From Candidatus Zhuqueibacterota bacterium (GTDB lineage: Bacteria; Zhuqueibacterota; Zhuqueibacteria; Oceanimicrobiales; Oceanimicrobiaceae): a stretch of DNA of 64,000 nt. Positions 50,754-59,539 of the stretch are shown piece after piece. Positions within the stretch are counted from its first letter, which is position 1, and each line of letters opens with the position of its first letter. The position numbers were made by a program, and so were the translations under genes. The stretch lies in the NCBI GenBank assembly GCA_029262055.1, contig JAJDAD010000114.1:1-64000 (forward strand), read 5' to 3'. Under the pieces are notes generated by a model that did no database searches, was not told where the DNA came from, and saw only the letters and a list, made by a program, of their open reading frames with translations.

Positions 50754-52691
50754 TTATAGCAGTAGCAGCATTTTCCTGATTCTTGTAGCTACGATCGTCT
50801 GTATCTGGAAAAAATAGACGCCGATGCTCAATTCACCAGCCTCAAAGACATAAGTGTGTGAACCTTTACTCAGCCGTGTATTTACCAATGAGACCACCTC
50901 TTGACCGGCGATATTGAAGATCTTCAAACTGACGTGCCCACTCCTCGGCAAGAAAAACTGGATCTTCGTAGTAGGGTTGAATGGGTTTGGATAATTCTGA
51001 TAAAGGGTTAGTTGTGAGGGCAGCGTTCCAGCCCGGCTACTCACTGAAGAAACCAGAGCGGGAGGCTCAACCATCAGGGGCATTTCATCAATCGGGACGG
51101 CATTTGCCGGCGTGAGGAGAGATTCACGGAAAACTGGCTGGTTCTCGGAATCGAGTTCGGTTACAAAAGACCGTACTCTGACCAGCTCGTCGGCGAACAC
51201 TCCTCTAACGTCGACTGTTATTTCCTGATGCCGCCGGACTAGCTTTGCCTCATCCAAAACGAAAGGGTCTTCGTGCCACAGGAAGAGGAGATCATCATCG
51301 CGCCGAGTCAGTTTCGCAGCAAAGACGTTTTCTCCCAACTGCAGTTTTTCGACCGTACTACTCGCCCCGATGACGGCGTCCATCAGTTGCTTCACAGCAA
51401 AATAAACAGGTTCGCGTGCTTCCCGCAAATCGCCGGTGGTTTCGTAGACGAATGGATCAAACAGGCCGGCATAAAGCCACATATATCTTTTGTCGCCATG
51501 TGAGTACTCCGGGTCCAGCGGTCCGATGATGGGTTGCAGTGAAATCGCCCTCTGCCCGGTCGCCAGCGCCCAAAGAATCTTGCTGATGCTCTGCCGCACT
51601 TCGTCCGCCTGCTGAACTTTCTTGCGAGCTGAATATTCCGCATGCGATGGGTCATCCAGGATTTGCATAAATTCAGCAGGATAGCGCGGTGGTAGAATCG
51701 CGCTGTCGTCGGAATTGTCCCTGGAAAAAAGCGTAGTGCGGGCGTCAGCTACGAGAAAAGGGTTGGCAAAAGCGCGCTGCGACATTTCCGAGGAGAGCCA
51801 GTTGGTTATGTGCTCCAAACCGGTATGATGGTCGTTGAAATTAATCCCGAATAAATCGTAGTGTTCGCCGCCGGCATCCAGGCTCTTGAGCAGAGAGTCG
51901 ATAAATCCAGCCCTGTTGCGCTCTGCAAGAACGGTGGCTGAATCAGGTGCATCGTCGAAGACGTTGCCGAAATTGCTTTTGCCTCGTACGACCAGGATTT
52001 CCGGGTCTGCTGTCTTGGCTGCATCAAAGGTGGCTTGCAACATTTGATGGTATGCTCCGACGCTGCCGCCATTCAGAAAGAAATGTCCCGGGGCCTCCGG
52101 TTCGTTGCCGAGCATTAGGTGTCTGATGACCTTGCGATCAATGCCCGGCGCATCGTCCAAACCATCGCCATCGTAGCGTTCAACCAGGTTGAAAACAAAA
52201 CTGTGCCAAGCCTCATGAGCAGTCATGCCCCAAGCCTCTGTGTCACTATCCGCATCTTTCTTGATTGGACTCATCCAGCAGCAGGCATCGCCGGTCATAG
52301 CGTCAACGGGTACAATCGTACCCCAGTCGCTCACCGGCCTGATGGTCAGCTCCAGCATTTGGCTGGCTTCAGCGACCGCTCGAAAAGCAGTGTCGAGCAC
52401 CTGCCAATCATAGTGATGAACACCTTTGTCGGGCGGATCGGGTTCTACAACGTTCCAAGTTAGATTGTCAACACCAACCAACCCGAATTGCAGGCTATCT
52501 TCCTGCAATTGTTCAAAGGTCTCCATCCAAAAGTCCACATCCGTCGTCCAAAAATCGAACCCAAAGAACTGCGATGTTATCAAAGTGTCACCTTCTGCCC
52601 TGCGGCCTATTCGAATTTGTCCCAGAACCGCATGAGCCTGAAGCAGACAGGAGAACACCGAGAAGCTTAAGATGAAGAGCAGGAGTTTCAT
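50754..52691 (-). CDS. Secreted glycoside-hydrolase-like protein with T9SS sorting domain
   Basis: 645 residues with a signal peptide (LLLFILSFSVFSCLLQAHA). The body resembles a clan GH-A TIM barrel: LELTIRPVSDWG, HLMLGNEPEAPGHF (NEP with the presumed acid/base Glu, about residue 195) and GEHYDLFGINFNDHH. No exact GH family can be assigned. The last ~85 residues start LTLYQNYPNPFNPTTKIQF and end in a basic tail, the Por/T9SS type A sorting signal, so it goes to the surface. It overlaps the preceding lipoprotein gene by 4 bases. Confidence 0.8.
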   Translation of the reverse strand: MKLLLFILSFSVFSCLLQAHAVLGQIRIGRRAEGDTLITSQFFGFDFWTTDVDFWMETFEQLQEDSLQFGLVGVDNLTWNVVEPDPPDKGVHHYDWQVLDTAFRAVAEASQMLELTIRPVSDWGTIVPVDAMTGDACCWMSPIKKDADSDTEAWGMTAHEAWHSFVFNLVERYDGDGLDDAPGIDRKVIRHLMLGNEPEAPGHFFLNGGSVGAYHQMLQATFDAAKTADPEILVVRGKSNFGNVFDDAPDSATVLAERNRAGFIDSLLKSLDAGGEHYDLFGINFNDHHTGLEHITNWLSSEMSQRAFANPFLVADARTTLFSRDNSDDSAILPPRYPAEFMQILDDPSHAEYSARKKVQQADEVRQSISKILWALATGQRAISLQPIIGPLDPEYSHGDKRYMWLYAGLFDPFVYETTGDLREAREPVYFAVKQLMDAVIGASSTVEKLQLGENVFAAKLTRRDDDLLFLWHEDPFVLDEAKLVRRHQEITVDVRGVFADELVRVRSFVTELDSENQPVFRESLLTPANAVPIDEMPLMVEPPALVSSVSSRAGTLPSQLTLYQNYPNPFNPTTKIQFFLPRSGHVSLKIFNIAGQEVVSLVNTRLSKGSHTYVFEAGELSIGVYFFQIQTIVATRIRKMLLLL

Positions 52692-53326
52692 CCTGCGAAT
52701 CTAATCTGATCGATATCCACTTCGAAGGTGATGTGAACACCTATGCGTCCGCCGTTGGCCAACGTGGCATCCCGCAGTTGGCCGCGCTCTTCGATTAGGC
52801 CATGAGTCTGGTCAGCCGCAACAGTCAACTTGCCGCGGATTTTTTCGTTTGATGATTCTGTCACTTCAAGTGCAACGCTGCTTGCCTCGAAAACGTACTG
52901 AGAGTAAAAATGTACACTTTCTTCGAGTTGAAGCTCATGCCGTATGCTACCGCTAAGCCGGTCATCGACTGTTTTACTGATTTGCAGTCGCTCACCAGCA
53001 ACAGGGGTACCACTTTCTGACTGGTATGGTAACGAAACCTGGACATTCAGTCTTTCAGATTCTTGACCACGTTTTACATCAACTATAAAAAACAGTTTGA
53101 GATAGAGGTACGCTTCTTCCCTACCGCCAGCAAACTCTTCAATCGTCGCGTGCGTGTCCATCATCTGTTCTTCGCCGCTTAGTGAGCTCGTTAATGCTCC
53201 GGTCAGCTCCACTTCGAAATTATCAGTTGCCTGGGGCCCAACGATGTCCTGATTACAGCCAAAACCCAAAGCTACAACCATCACAAACGCGCGAGTATTC
53301 ACCAACATACTGATTCTGGGTTTCAT
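52688..53326 (-). CDS. Lipoprotein of unknown function in a T9SS cluster
   Basis: 212 residues with a signal ending VVALGFGC. The mature part is beta-rich (FEVELTGALTSSLSGEEQ, LNVQVSLPYQSESGT, VALEVTESSNEKIRGKLTV), with no catalytic motif recognised. AGGAG precedes the ATG. Its stop overlaps the start of the 50754 gene (ATGA) and it lies 42 bases after the 53369 gene, so the three are one unit, and it may anchor or assist them. Confidence 0.72.
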   Translation of the reverse strand: MKPRISMLVNTRAFVMVVALGFGCNQDIVGPQATDNFEVELTGALTSSLSGEEQMMDTHATIEEFAGGREEAYLYLKLFFIVDVKRGQESERLNVQVSLPYQSESGTPVAGERLQISKTVDDRLSGSIRHELQLEESVHFYSQYVFEASSVALEVTESSNEKIRGKLTVAADQTHGLIEERGQLRDATLANGGRIGVHITFEVDIDQIRFAG

Positions 53327-53368
53327 TGTTTTACTCCTTTCTCATATTTTGAGTCACCTGATTCGAAC

Positions 53369-54724
53369 CTACCTCACCAGGACCAATTTCCTGGTTTGCG
53401 AAAATTCCTCCGTCTCCAGCCGGTAGAAATAGACCCCGCTGGACAGTAGCGCACCGTCGAGAACGACTGAGTGTTCGCCGCCATTCAGCAAACCTTGCAC
53501 CAGAGTCATCTCTTCTCTGCCCAGCACATTGAACACTCTCAGGGTGGCTGTCATAGTTCGATTCAGAGAGAATCTGATTGTGGTCTGCGGATTGAAAGGA
53601 TTGGGGTAGTTTTGCGACAGGCTGAAGCCCTGTGGGATGCGAGTTTCATCAACAGACGTGACAGCCGAAGCAATCAAGTCCCGGTAAACAGAATAGGCCT
53701 CCTTGAAACGCCAATCAATGGCCAGGAGTCCAAGAGTCTGCGCAAGCCGATCTCCCGGAATATCGCGGTCGCGCAATGCAGCCCAAAAAACCCGGTCAAC
53801 ACCCGCCTCCAAAGCCGTATTGATCCGGTCCGGAAGTTGTTGTGCCTGCGATTCCTCCGTGTAGGTAACGCCGGTATTCTCATCGGGACCGCCGCACTCG
53901 GTAGAAGCGATCGGTCCGCTCCAGCGTTGACGAATCCACGCTACTTTGTCTGGTATTCTCTCAATTGTGTGGTAGAGATGAATGTCCACCCAGTCGAACT
54001 GCGCCTCGGCCAGTAGACGGTCGTTCCAGTCAACAATTTTTCTCTTTAACGAATCAGCCGGATCTGTGCTGAAGTCAAGGATTATCTCCAGCGTGCCTGA
54101 TGAGATACCTCCGATAGAGATCGGAATGTCGGCATCCAGCGACTTGACGGCCGAGCGAGTATAGCTCAGCGTTGAAAGATACTCGTCAGAAGTGCCATGA
54201 AAGAACCGAATCGGTGACGGCGGCAGCACATCTTTCGGAATAACCTCATTTGAGAACTGAATGACCAGCCACTCGGCTGGATTTTTACCCTGTGACACCA
54301 GCAGGTCGAGCAATGGCTTGACGCAGCTGCGAACCAGGTTCATGTATCTGACAGAGTCTGCGGGCGGGAAACTGCCGCGTTCACTGGCATCAAACTCAGA
54401 AACCTCGGCAATGTTCTCGCGCTCCCGGTGATGCAGTGTCAGCCAAAGTCCGTAGCCTTCCTCGAGTACCCGGCTAAAAAACAGAAAGGCCCGGTTTGGG
54501 TCAACCTCGCCCATCTGGTGCTGCAACCGCACCCAGCCTATGCCCAGGCTGTCGAGGGCAGGCCAACTGAGTTCGTCCGCAGGCACCGAAAAGATCGAAT
54601 ACACATCCGTCTTCGTCTTTGGCCTTGAGTTCTGACTCAACAATTGGTTGGTCGAAACTGTCAGCAATACAAGAGCAATAACCGCTCGCCCTATCCATTG
54701 TAAACGTGGCATCGAATTGTTCAT
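53369..54724 (-). CDS. Secreted glycosidase-like TIM-barrel protein with T9SS sorting domain
   Basis: 451 residues with a signal peptide (AVIALVLLTVSTNQLLSQ). The body reads as a GH-A-like barrel: SLGIGWVRLQHQMGEVDPN, LWLTLHHRE, VIQFSNEV (possible acid/base Glu) and IASTECGGPDENTG (possible nucleophile Glu). The C-terminal ~85 residues (FSLSQNYPNPFNPQTTIRFS to KLVLVR) are a T9SS sorting domain. ATG 54724 has AAGGCGGT upstream; ATG 54742 is an alternative. First of three co-oriented envelope genes after a LytTR regulator. Confidence 0.77.
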   Translation of the reverse strand: MNNSMPRLQWIGRAVIALVLLTVSTNQLLSQNSRPKTKTDVYSIFSVPADELSWPALDSLGIGWVRLQHQMGEVDPNRAFLFFSRVLEEGYGLWLTLHHRERENIAEVSEFDASERGSFPPADSVRYMNLVRSCVKPLLDLLVSQGKNPAEWLVIQFSNEVIPKDVLPPSPIRFFHGTSDEYLSTLSYTRSAVKSLDADIPISIGGISSGTLEIILDFSTDPADSLKRKIVDWNDRLLAEAQFDWVDIHLYHTIERIPDKVAWIRQRWSGPIASTECGGPDENTGVTYTEESQAQQLPDRINTALEAGVDRVFWAALRDRDIPGDRLAQTLGLLAIDWRFKEAYSVYRDLIASAVTSVDETRIPQGFSLSQNYPNPFNPQTTIRFSLNRTMTATLRVFNVLGREEMTLVQGLLNGGEHSVVLDGALLSSGVYFYRLETEEFSQTRKLVLVR

Positions 54725-54946
54725 AGTTACCGCCTTTTTCATGGTTCCTGGACCAGGTTGATGTGAATCGGTTGCCGTCGAAGAAGCAATCTGCCCACTT
54801 GACGTCTCAAGAGGGTCGCTCAACTGGAGAAATCTTCGGCATATCTGCGAAAAATAAGTGATATTTTCGAAGAGGCAAGTCCGATGGGTGGAACGGCACA
54901 CAATGGTGTGAAATGCATGACGAGTGGCAGGCGGTGTCTCGCAGGT

Positions 54947-55831
54947 TTATGGACCAGTCACCTGCCTGAACAAAGTGAGGAAAGCCTTGACCCGATTCCT
55001 GGATACAGGGACGGTCTTGTCGGTATGATCAAAGCTCAAGAGGTACCCCTGCGCATCGCCGCTAGCAGACTTGATTTTGGTCAAATTGACGATTGCTGTG
55101 CGGTGGCAGCGAAAAATCTCGGGATGGCGTCCCAACATCTGCTCTACCTGACTCAGGCTGGCGCGCAACAGGTCTTTCTTGACTTCACCATTCTTGCATG
55201 AATAGACAAAAACGTAGTTGCCGGCAGATGTGATAACCAACAGATCACGAAGCTCCATTTCAAGAATATCCCTCCCTGTCCGAGAAGCAACGCGGATAGT
55301 CGAATCATGTTGATTTGATGCTGCAATCAGATGCGAAGAGGAATTGGCAGAACCTTGATGACTGAGATTGGTGCCGACGGCCGCTACCGTATTGCGACCA
55401 TATAGCACCAAAGCCACAACAGGCATTATGCCCACCAGCATGACCCGCGCCTGGACCCTTAGAAAGGCGGCCGGATTCAGCTGAACCAAATCGAGCCAAT
55501 AAAAGTACAGAAAAACACAAGGGCCAAGGGCTGCCAGGGGCAACACGAACGTCGCGACCTCCTGAACGAACTGGGTGTTTTGCGATGCCTTTCTAAACAG
55601 AGTACGACGTAAGAGCAACTGGACCGAGGCCATGACCGCGAACAGAACCAACAACAGGCCTGCGACGACACCCAGCCATCGCCGTCCCGGTAGTGATTGA
55701 ACCTTGACAGATTGGAAACACAGGAAAAAGACAAAGATGTATAAGCTTATTCCTGCACTACTCTTCAAAATGGCGCCAATCTCCCGGGAGCGGGAATGAC
55801 CACGGCTTTGTCGCTCACCATCACGTCTCAT
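54947..55831 (-). CDS. Membrane-anchored LytTR-family DNA-binding regulator
   Basis: 294 residues: a short basic start, four hydrophobic helices (ISLYIFVFFLCFQSV, LGVVAGLLLVLFAVMASVQL, FVLPLAALGPCVFLYFYWLDL, VMLVGIMPVVALVLYG), a linker, then a C-terminal LytTR domain (DLLVITSAGNYVFVYSCKNG to RNRVKAFLTLF) with the core FRCHRTAIVNL. Membrane-bound LytTR proteins transcribe target genes next to them. AAAGGA precedes ATG 55831. It lies directly upstream of the T9SS unit on the same strand. Confidence 0.85.
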   Translation of the reverse strand: MRRDGERQSRGHSRSREIGAILKSSAGISLYIFVFFLCFQSVKVQSLPGRRWLGVVAGLLLVLFAVMASVQLLLRRTLFRKASQNTQFVQEVATFVLPLAALGPCVFLYFYWLDLVQLNPAAFLRVQARVMLVGIMPVVALVLYGRNTVAAVGTNLSHQGSANSSSHLIAASNQHDSTIRVASRTGRDILEMELRDLLVITSAGNYVFVYSCKNGEVKKDLLRASLSQVEQMLGRHPEIFRCHRTAIVNLTKIKSASGDAQGYLLSFDHTDKTVPVSRNRVKAFLTLFRQVTGP

Positions 55832-55968
55832 CGATTGTCCTTTCAGATTGCAGACGATTCCGAAGCGCGGAATGAACCGCCCCCGAGGCACACGGAGTTG
55901 TCATCCCTTCTGCGAACACTCTCCATTGCCGACCTGAAGCTGGTTCGCCGGCCTCAAGCTCAAGTATG

Positions 55969-56688
55969 TTAGGCGTTTTTTATCCTGACATATATGTGGA
56001 CGTTAGAAGAGCCGTCACCGAATTTTCTCTCATCAACCTCGACGTAATTCAAAGATCTGACTAACCTGCCAAGCTTCTCGTAACCATAATTTCTGGGGTC
56101 AAACGAGGGCTTCTTCTTTGTTATGTAGCCCCCGACACCAGACAGAGGCGCCCAGCCATCATCTCTGGATACAGCATCGATGGCCGAAGCGACGGTGGAT
56201 TTCAGCTCGGCGTTGCCTGACTCATCTTTGTCACCGGCATCTTTTTGCCGTCTCAGGATCTCCGTGAAAACGAATTTGTCGCACGCGGAAATAAACGGCT
56301 CCGGGGTCTTTTTCTCGCCGAAGCCATAGACAATAAGACCTGACTCCCGGATTCTGGTCGCCAGCCTGGTAAAGTCGCTGTCGGAGGAGACCAGGCAAAA
56401 GCCGTCCAGACTACCTTCGTGCAACAGGTCCATTGCGTCAATGATGAGCGAAGAATCTGTCGCATTCTTACCAATCGTATAGCTGAATTGTTGAACCGGC
56501 TGTATGGCGTGCTTGTGCAGATGGCTCTTCCAGCCTTTCAGCCTGGTAGTGGTCCAGTCGCCATATGCACGCTTTACGCTGGAGATGCCAAATTTTGCTA
56601 CCTCGGCCAGTAGCTCAGAGCAGATTGATGCCTGGGCATTGTCTGCGTCAATCAAAACGGCCAGTCGGTTGTTTCCATTTTCTGCCAT
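55969..56688 (-). CDS. NYN-domain nuclease-like protein with OST-HTH/LOTUS domain
   Basis: 239 residues. NYN (PIN-fold) domain in the first ~145: RLAVLIDADNAQAS, DSSLIIDAMDLL and VSSDSDFTRLATRIRESG supply the conserved acidic residues of a metal-dependent RNase. The C-terminal part (VASAIDAVSRDDGWAPLSGVG to VDERK) is a LOTUS/OST-HTH RNA-binding domain. Probably degrades or binds RNA. ATG 56688 has AAGGGA 7 bases upstream; a start 5 codons earlier is possible. Divergent from the GNAT gene. Confidence 0.88.
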   Translation of the reverse strand: MAENGNNRLAVLIDADNAQASICSELLAEVAKFGISSVKRAYGDWTTTRLKGWKSHLHKHAIQPVQQFSYTIGKNATDSSLIIDAMDLLHEGSLDGFCLVSSDSDFTRLATRIRESGLIVYGFGEKKTPEPFISACDKFVFTEILRRQKDAGDKDESGNAELKSTVASAIDAVSRDDGWAPLSGVGGYITKKKPSFDPRNYGYEKLGRLVRSLNYVEVDERKFGDGSSNVHIYVRIKNA

Positions 56689-57140
56689 AGCGTTTCCCTT
56701 CATGGATTAAGACAGCATCCTCAGTTGCAGCCGGCTCACAAAGCTGCGGTCAACTTGCGTCCATGTGAATTTCGGTTTCTAAGAATCAGTCGAATTGCTT
56801 CGCGCGAACGCATACCACGCACGGGCGTTGCTTTCCGGTACCTGCACAATAATCCCAATAATATCGCTTTCTAGCGTAGATCACAACTGGAATAGCGATT
56901 TTTGTTAGAATTAGCTACACAAACGGAGGTGACAGGGATCGTCAGACTTGCACGCAATGCGCAGGTGCATGAATCAACCGGCTACATTTTTATTCGCTGA
57001 AACCCAGCCGGCAATTCTCAAAAACAGGAGATTGCAGGGTGAATTTTCAAATAGTAAGAAACAGACGAGAATCGGTGCACGACCGACACATTAGCGTAAT
57101 TTACATAAAATCAACTAGTTCTGTTTTCGACTGACCATTT
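56689..57140. other. Intergenic region, no gene seen
   Basis: About 450 bases between the NYN gene and the structured leader of the plus-strand operon. Short frames only; no promoter with both boxes was convincing. GGAGGTG (56925-56931) and CGCCTCC (57283-57289) can pair, but no tRNA-like or tmRNA body lies between them. Confidence 0.5.
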
Positions 57141-57330
57141 ATTGATCAGGCACGACTTTTGTAGTCGTGGCTGTTGATCAATTCCAGCTAACCTTAAGGT
57201 GCGACCATGGGTCCGCATTGCGAAGGCAGTTGGCTGCCTGCTGGCAGCCCCAATGTGCATAAGCTGTTTTCGAGTCCTCTTTCGCCTCCATGACTAAGAC
57301 GGGGCTTGGGTATATCCAGGCCCCTTTCTA
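57141..57330 (+). promoter_or_regulatory. Structured leader or small RNA upstream of the GNAT-kor genes
   Basis: Three strong hairpins in series: a two-part stem (8 bp ATTGATCA/TGATCAAT and 7 bp CACGACT/AGTCGTG, 57141-57182), a perfect 7-bp stem GGCTGCC-TGCT-GGCAGCC (57232-57249) and a terminator-like stem (57301-57324). The last ends 76 bases before the GNAT Shine-Dalgarno. The arrangement suggests either a terminated small RNA or an attenuator/riboswitch leader. No known riboswitch consensus was recognised. Confidence 0.45.
57301..57330 (+). terminator. Terminator-like hairpin before the GNAT gene
   Basis: GGGGCTTGG (57301-57309) pairs over a 6-base loop with CCAGGCCCC (57316-57324, one U-G pair) and is followed by TTTCTATT. 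The 9-bp GC-rich stem is strong, the T run imperfect. Confidence 0.55.
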
Positions 57331-57405
57331 TTGCCGGGTGTCGCTCTTGCCGTCACCGCATTTTTCAAAGCGCCATTTCTCCCAAGTAGCTTAAGGAGGT
57401 TAACC

Positions 57406-58002
57406 ATGGCAGGCCATCCAAAAGTCGTAACGCTGAAGGACAAGAGTCGCATCACCATCAGAAGGATGGTGGATGGCGACCTCGACAGCCTGTTGCGATT
57501 CTACCGCTCCATCCCTGAGTCCGACCGCATGTTCCTGCGCATCGACGTGACAAATCCCCGAAACGTCGAACGCAGGTTTGGCCACCTGAACTATGATTAT
57601 GTCTATCCTCTCCTGGCGTTGGACGAGGACCGAATAATTGCGATTGCGACACTTTTCCGGGCAGAATTCGGGTGGAAGCGCAATGTTGGTGAGATTAGAG
57701 TCCTCATTTCCAGACCGTATCAAAGGAAGGGCCTGGCGACAGTCTTCCTGCGCGAGTTGTTTTTTCGGGCCCTGCAAGCCGGCATCCACAAGCTCCAGGC
57801 TGAAATGGTGGACAACCAGGCATCCGCAATAGCTGCTTTCGAAAGACTTGGATTCCGCAAGGAAGCGACTCTCAGAAAACACGTCACGGACCTGCGTGGC
57901 AAACGAGACAATCTGGTCATCATGACCCTGGACATAGAGGACTACTGGCATTTGATAGAAGACCATGTCGAAAATCTCGATATTCGCATTCACAATGTAT
58001 GA
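57406..58002 (+). CDS. GNAT-family N-acetyltransferase
   Basis: 198 residues of the GNAT fold: ITIRRMVDGDLDSLLRFY start, IIAIATLF, the acetyl-CoA loop in RPYQRKGLATVFLRELF (QxxGxA variant), ending AAFERLGFRKEATLRKHV and IMTLDIEDYW. Substrate unknown; the AxxAFERLGF motif is of the RimI/protein-acetylating type. Strong TAAGGAGGT before ATG 57406. It lies 66 bases before korD and may be in the same transcript, so acetylation of the oxidoreductase or of metabolic enzymes is possible but unproven. Confidence 0.85.
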   Translation: MAGHPKVVTLKDKSRITIRRMVDGDLDSLLRFYRSIPESDRMFLRIDVTNPRNVERRFGHLNYDYVYPLLALDEDRIIAIATLFRAEFGWKRNVGEIRVLISRPYQRKGLATVFLRELFFRALQAGIHKLQAEMVDNQASAIAAFERLGFRKEATLRKHVTDLRGKRDNLVIMTLDIEDYWHLIEDHVENLDIRIHNV

Positions 58003-58068
58003 GCAGCCCTGAGTTACACACGAACGCGTCAAAACCTGGATAGGACAAACCTTGAAGGAGAAACCCTA

Positions 58069-58386
58069 GTGAGTTACTGGCGAAAACCTCTGGACTGGGA
58101 CAAGATCAATATACCCGAAGGCAAGATTCACGTCATGGAGGACCAGTGCAAAGGGTGTGGATTCTGCGTGGAATACTGCCCCAAAGATACCCTGGAGATG
58201 TCAGACGACTTTAATCTCAAGGGATATCACCCCGTTGTGGTTGTCAATGAGAAAAGTTGTGTCAACTGCCAATTATGCGAAGTCATCTGCCCTGAATTTG
58301 CGATTTTTGTCACCCTGAAGAACAACTATCCGGCAACGGAGAGGATTCCGGAAACCCGAAAGGGGGTGAAAATTGGTGAAAGCTGA
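58069..58386 (+). CDS. korD: 2-oxoacid:ferredoxin oxidoreductase delta subunit (2x[4Fe-4S])
   Basis: 105-residue ferredoxin-like subunit that carries electrons out of the 2-oxoglutarate:ferredoxin oxidoreductase. Two cluster motifs: CKGCGFCVEYCP and CVNCQLCEVICP. GTG start with AGGAG 8 bases upstream. The next gene starts 11 bases before its stop. The order delta-alpha-beta-gamma is typical of KOR/OGOR operons. Confidence 0.9.
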   Translation: MSYWRKPLDWDKINIPEGKIHVMEDQCKGCGFCVEYCPKDTLEMSDDFNLKGYHPVVVVNEKSCVNCQLCEVICPEFAIFVTLKNNYPATERIPETRKGVKIGES

Positions 58387-59539
58387 CCCCAAAGGAGTTT
58401 TGACCGGCGCGCACTTTCTGGACGGTGATCACGCCTGTGCGGAAGGAGCCCTGGCCGCCGGCTGCCGGTTCTTTGCAGGATATCCCATTACCCCCTCTAC
58501 CGAGGTAGCCGAACGCATCGCCTTACGCTTTCCACTGGTCGGTGGCATTTTCATCCAGATGGAGGATGAGCTGGCGTCCATGGCGGCTGTCCTGGGCGGC
58601 GCGTGGGGCGGGAAAAAGTCCATGACCGTTACCTCAGGTCCCGGGTTCTCTTTGATGATGGAAAACATCGGCTTGGCGGCAATGACCGAGACACCCTGTG
58701 TCATAGTCAATGTGCAGCGCGGCGGGCCTTCCACCGGGCTGCCTACCTTACCCGGACAACAAGATATGATGCAGGCGCGCTGGGGGTCGCATGGTGACTA
58801 TGAGATTATCGCAGTCGTCCCCAACTCACCACAGGAGTGTTTTGATGTGACCATCGAAGCGTTCAATCTGTCGGAAGAGTACCGCGTACCCGTGATGGTC
58901 ATGATGGACGAGTGTGTCGGTCACATGACTGAGAAGGTCGTCATTCCACCAGCTGAAGAAATAGAAGTGTTCAACAGAAGACTATATGACGGGCCCAAGC
59001 AGGACTACCTGCCCTACGCGGTTGACAGCGACAACGGACGTGTGCCGCTGATGGCGAATGCCGGCGCCGGCTACCGTTTTCACGTAACCGGACTCACCCA
59101 CGATGAACGCGGGTATCCTGCCATGAATGCCGAGGTGCAGCAAGAGTGTGTGACCCGGCTGGTCGACAAGGTTAAACTCAACACGCATGCCATTGCCAGA
59201 TATGAAGAGGAGGAGGTCGAGGAAGCAGACATTGTCCTTGTGGCCTATGGCATCAGTTCCCGCGTGGCGATGCGCGCGCTAGAAATGGCACGGGCAGACG
59301 GGATCAAGATCGGACTGTTCCGGATGATTACGGCCTGGCCCTTCCCGGAAGAACGCATACGGCAAATCGCCCAGCACGTGAACTCATTTGTCATGGTTGA
59401 ACTTAACCTTGGCCAAATGGTGACTGAACTGGAACGCTGCGTTGCCGGCGCGGCCAAAGTACATTTAGCCCCTCATGCCGGTGGTTGGGTGCACCATCCG
59501 GAAGATATCCTACAAATCATTTCGGAGGCAACAACATGA
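58376..59539 (+). CDS. korA: 2-oxoacid:ferredoxin oxidoreductase alpha subunit
   Basis: 387 residues: YPITPSTEVAE and the MEDELASMAAVLGGAWGGKKSM segment that contacts TPP, TSGPGFSLMMENIGLA, QRGGPSTGLPTLPGQQD, and a C-terminal transketolase-type domain (VAYGISSRVAMRAL). The KOR (2-oxoglutarate) type is more likely than pyruvate because alpha, beta, gamma and delta are separate and gamma is encoded at the end. GTG 58376 has GGGGGTG 7 bases upstream; TTG 58373 is an alternative. Confidence 0.92.
   Translation: MKADPKGVLTGAHFLDGDHACAEGALAAGCRFFAGYPITPSTEVAERIALRFPLVGGIFIQMEDELASMAAVLGGAWGGKKSMTVTSGPGFSLMMENIGLAAMTETPCVIVNVQRGGPSTGLPTLPGQQDMMQARWGSHGDYEIIAVVPNSPQECFDVTIEAFNLSEEYRVPVMVMMDECVGHMTEKVVIPPAEEIEVFNRRLYDGPKQDYLPYAVDSDNGRVPLMANAGAGYRFHVTGLTHDERGYPAMNAEVQQECVTRLVDKVKLNTHAIARYEEEEVEEADIVLVAYGISSRVAMRALEMARADGIKIGLFRMITAWPFPEERIRQIAQHVNSFVMVELNLGQMVTELERCVAGAAKVHLAPHAGGWVHHPEDILQIISEATT

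Noticed and set aside
56925-57289. Possible tmRNA: GGAGGTG and CGCCTCC ends can form a 7-bp acceptor-like stem 365 bases apart, with AGGTGCATG inside.
   Set aside because: No TTCGAC in the 5' part, no T-stem around the TTCGAGT-like loop, and no tag-peptide reading frame with a usual ending.
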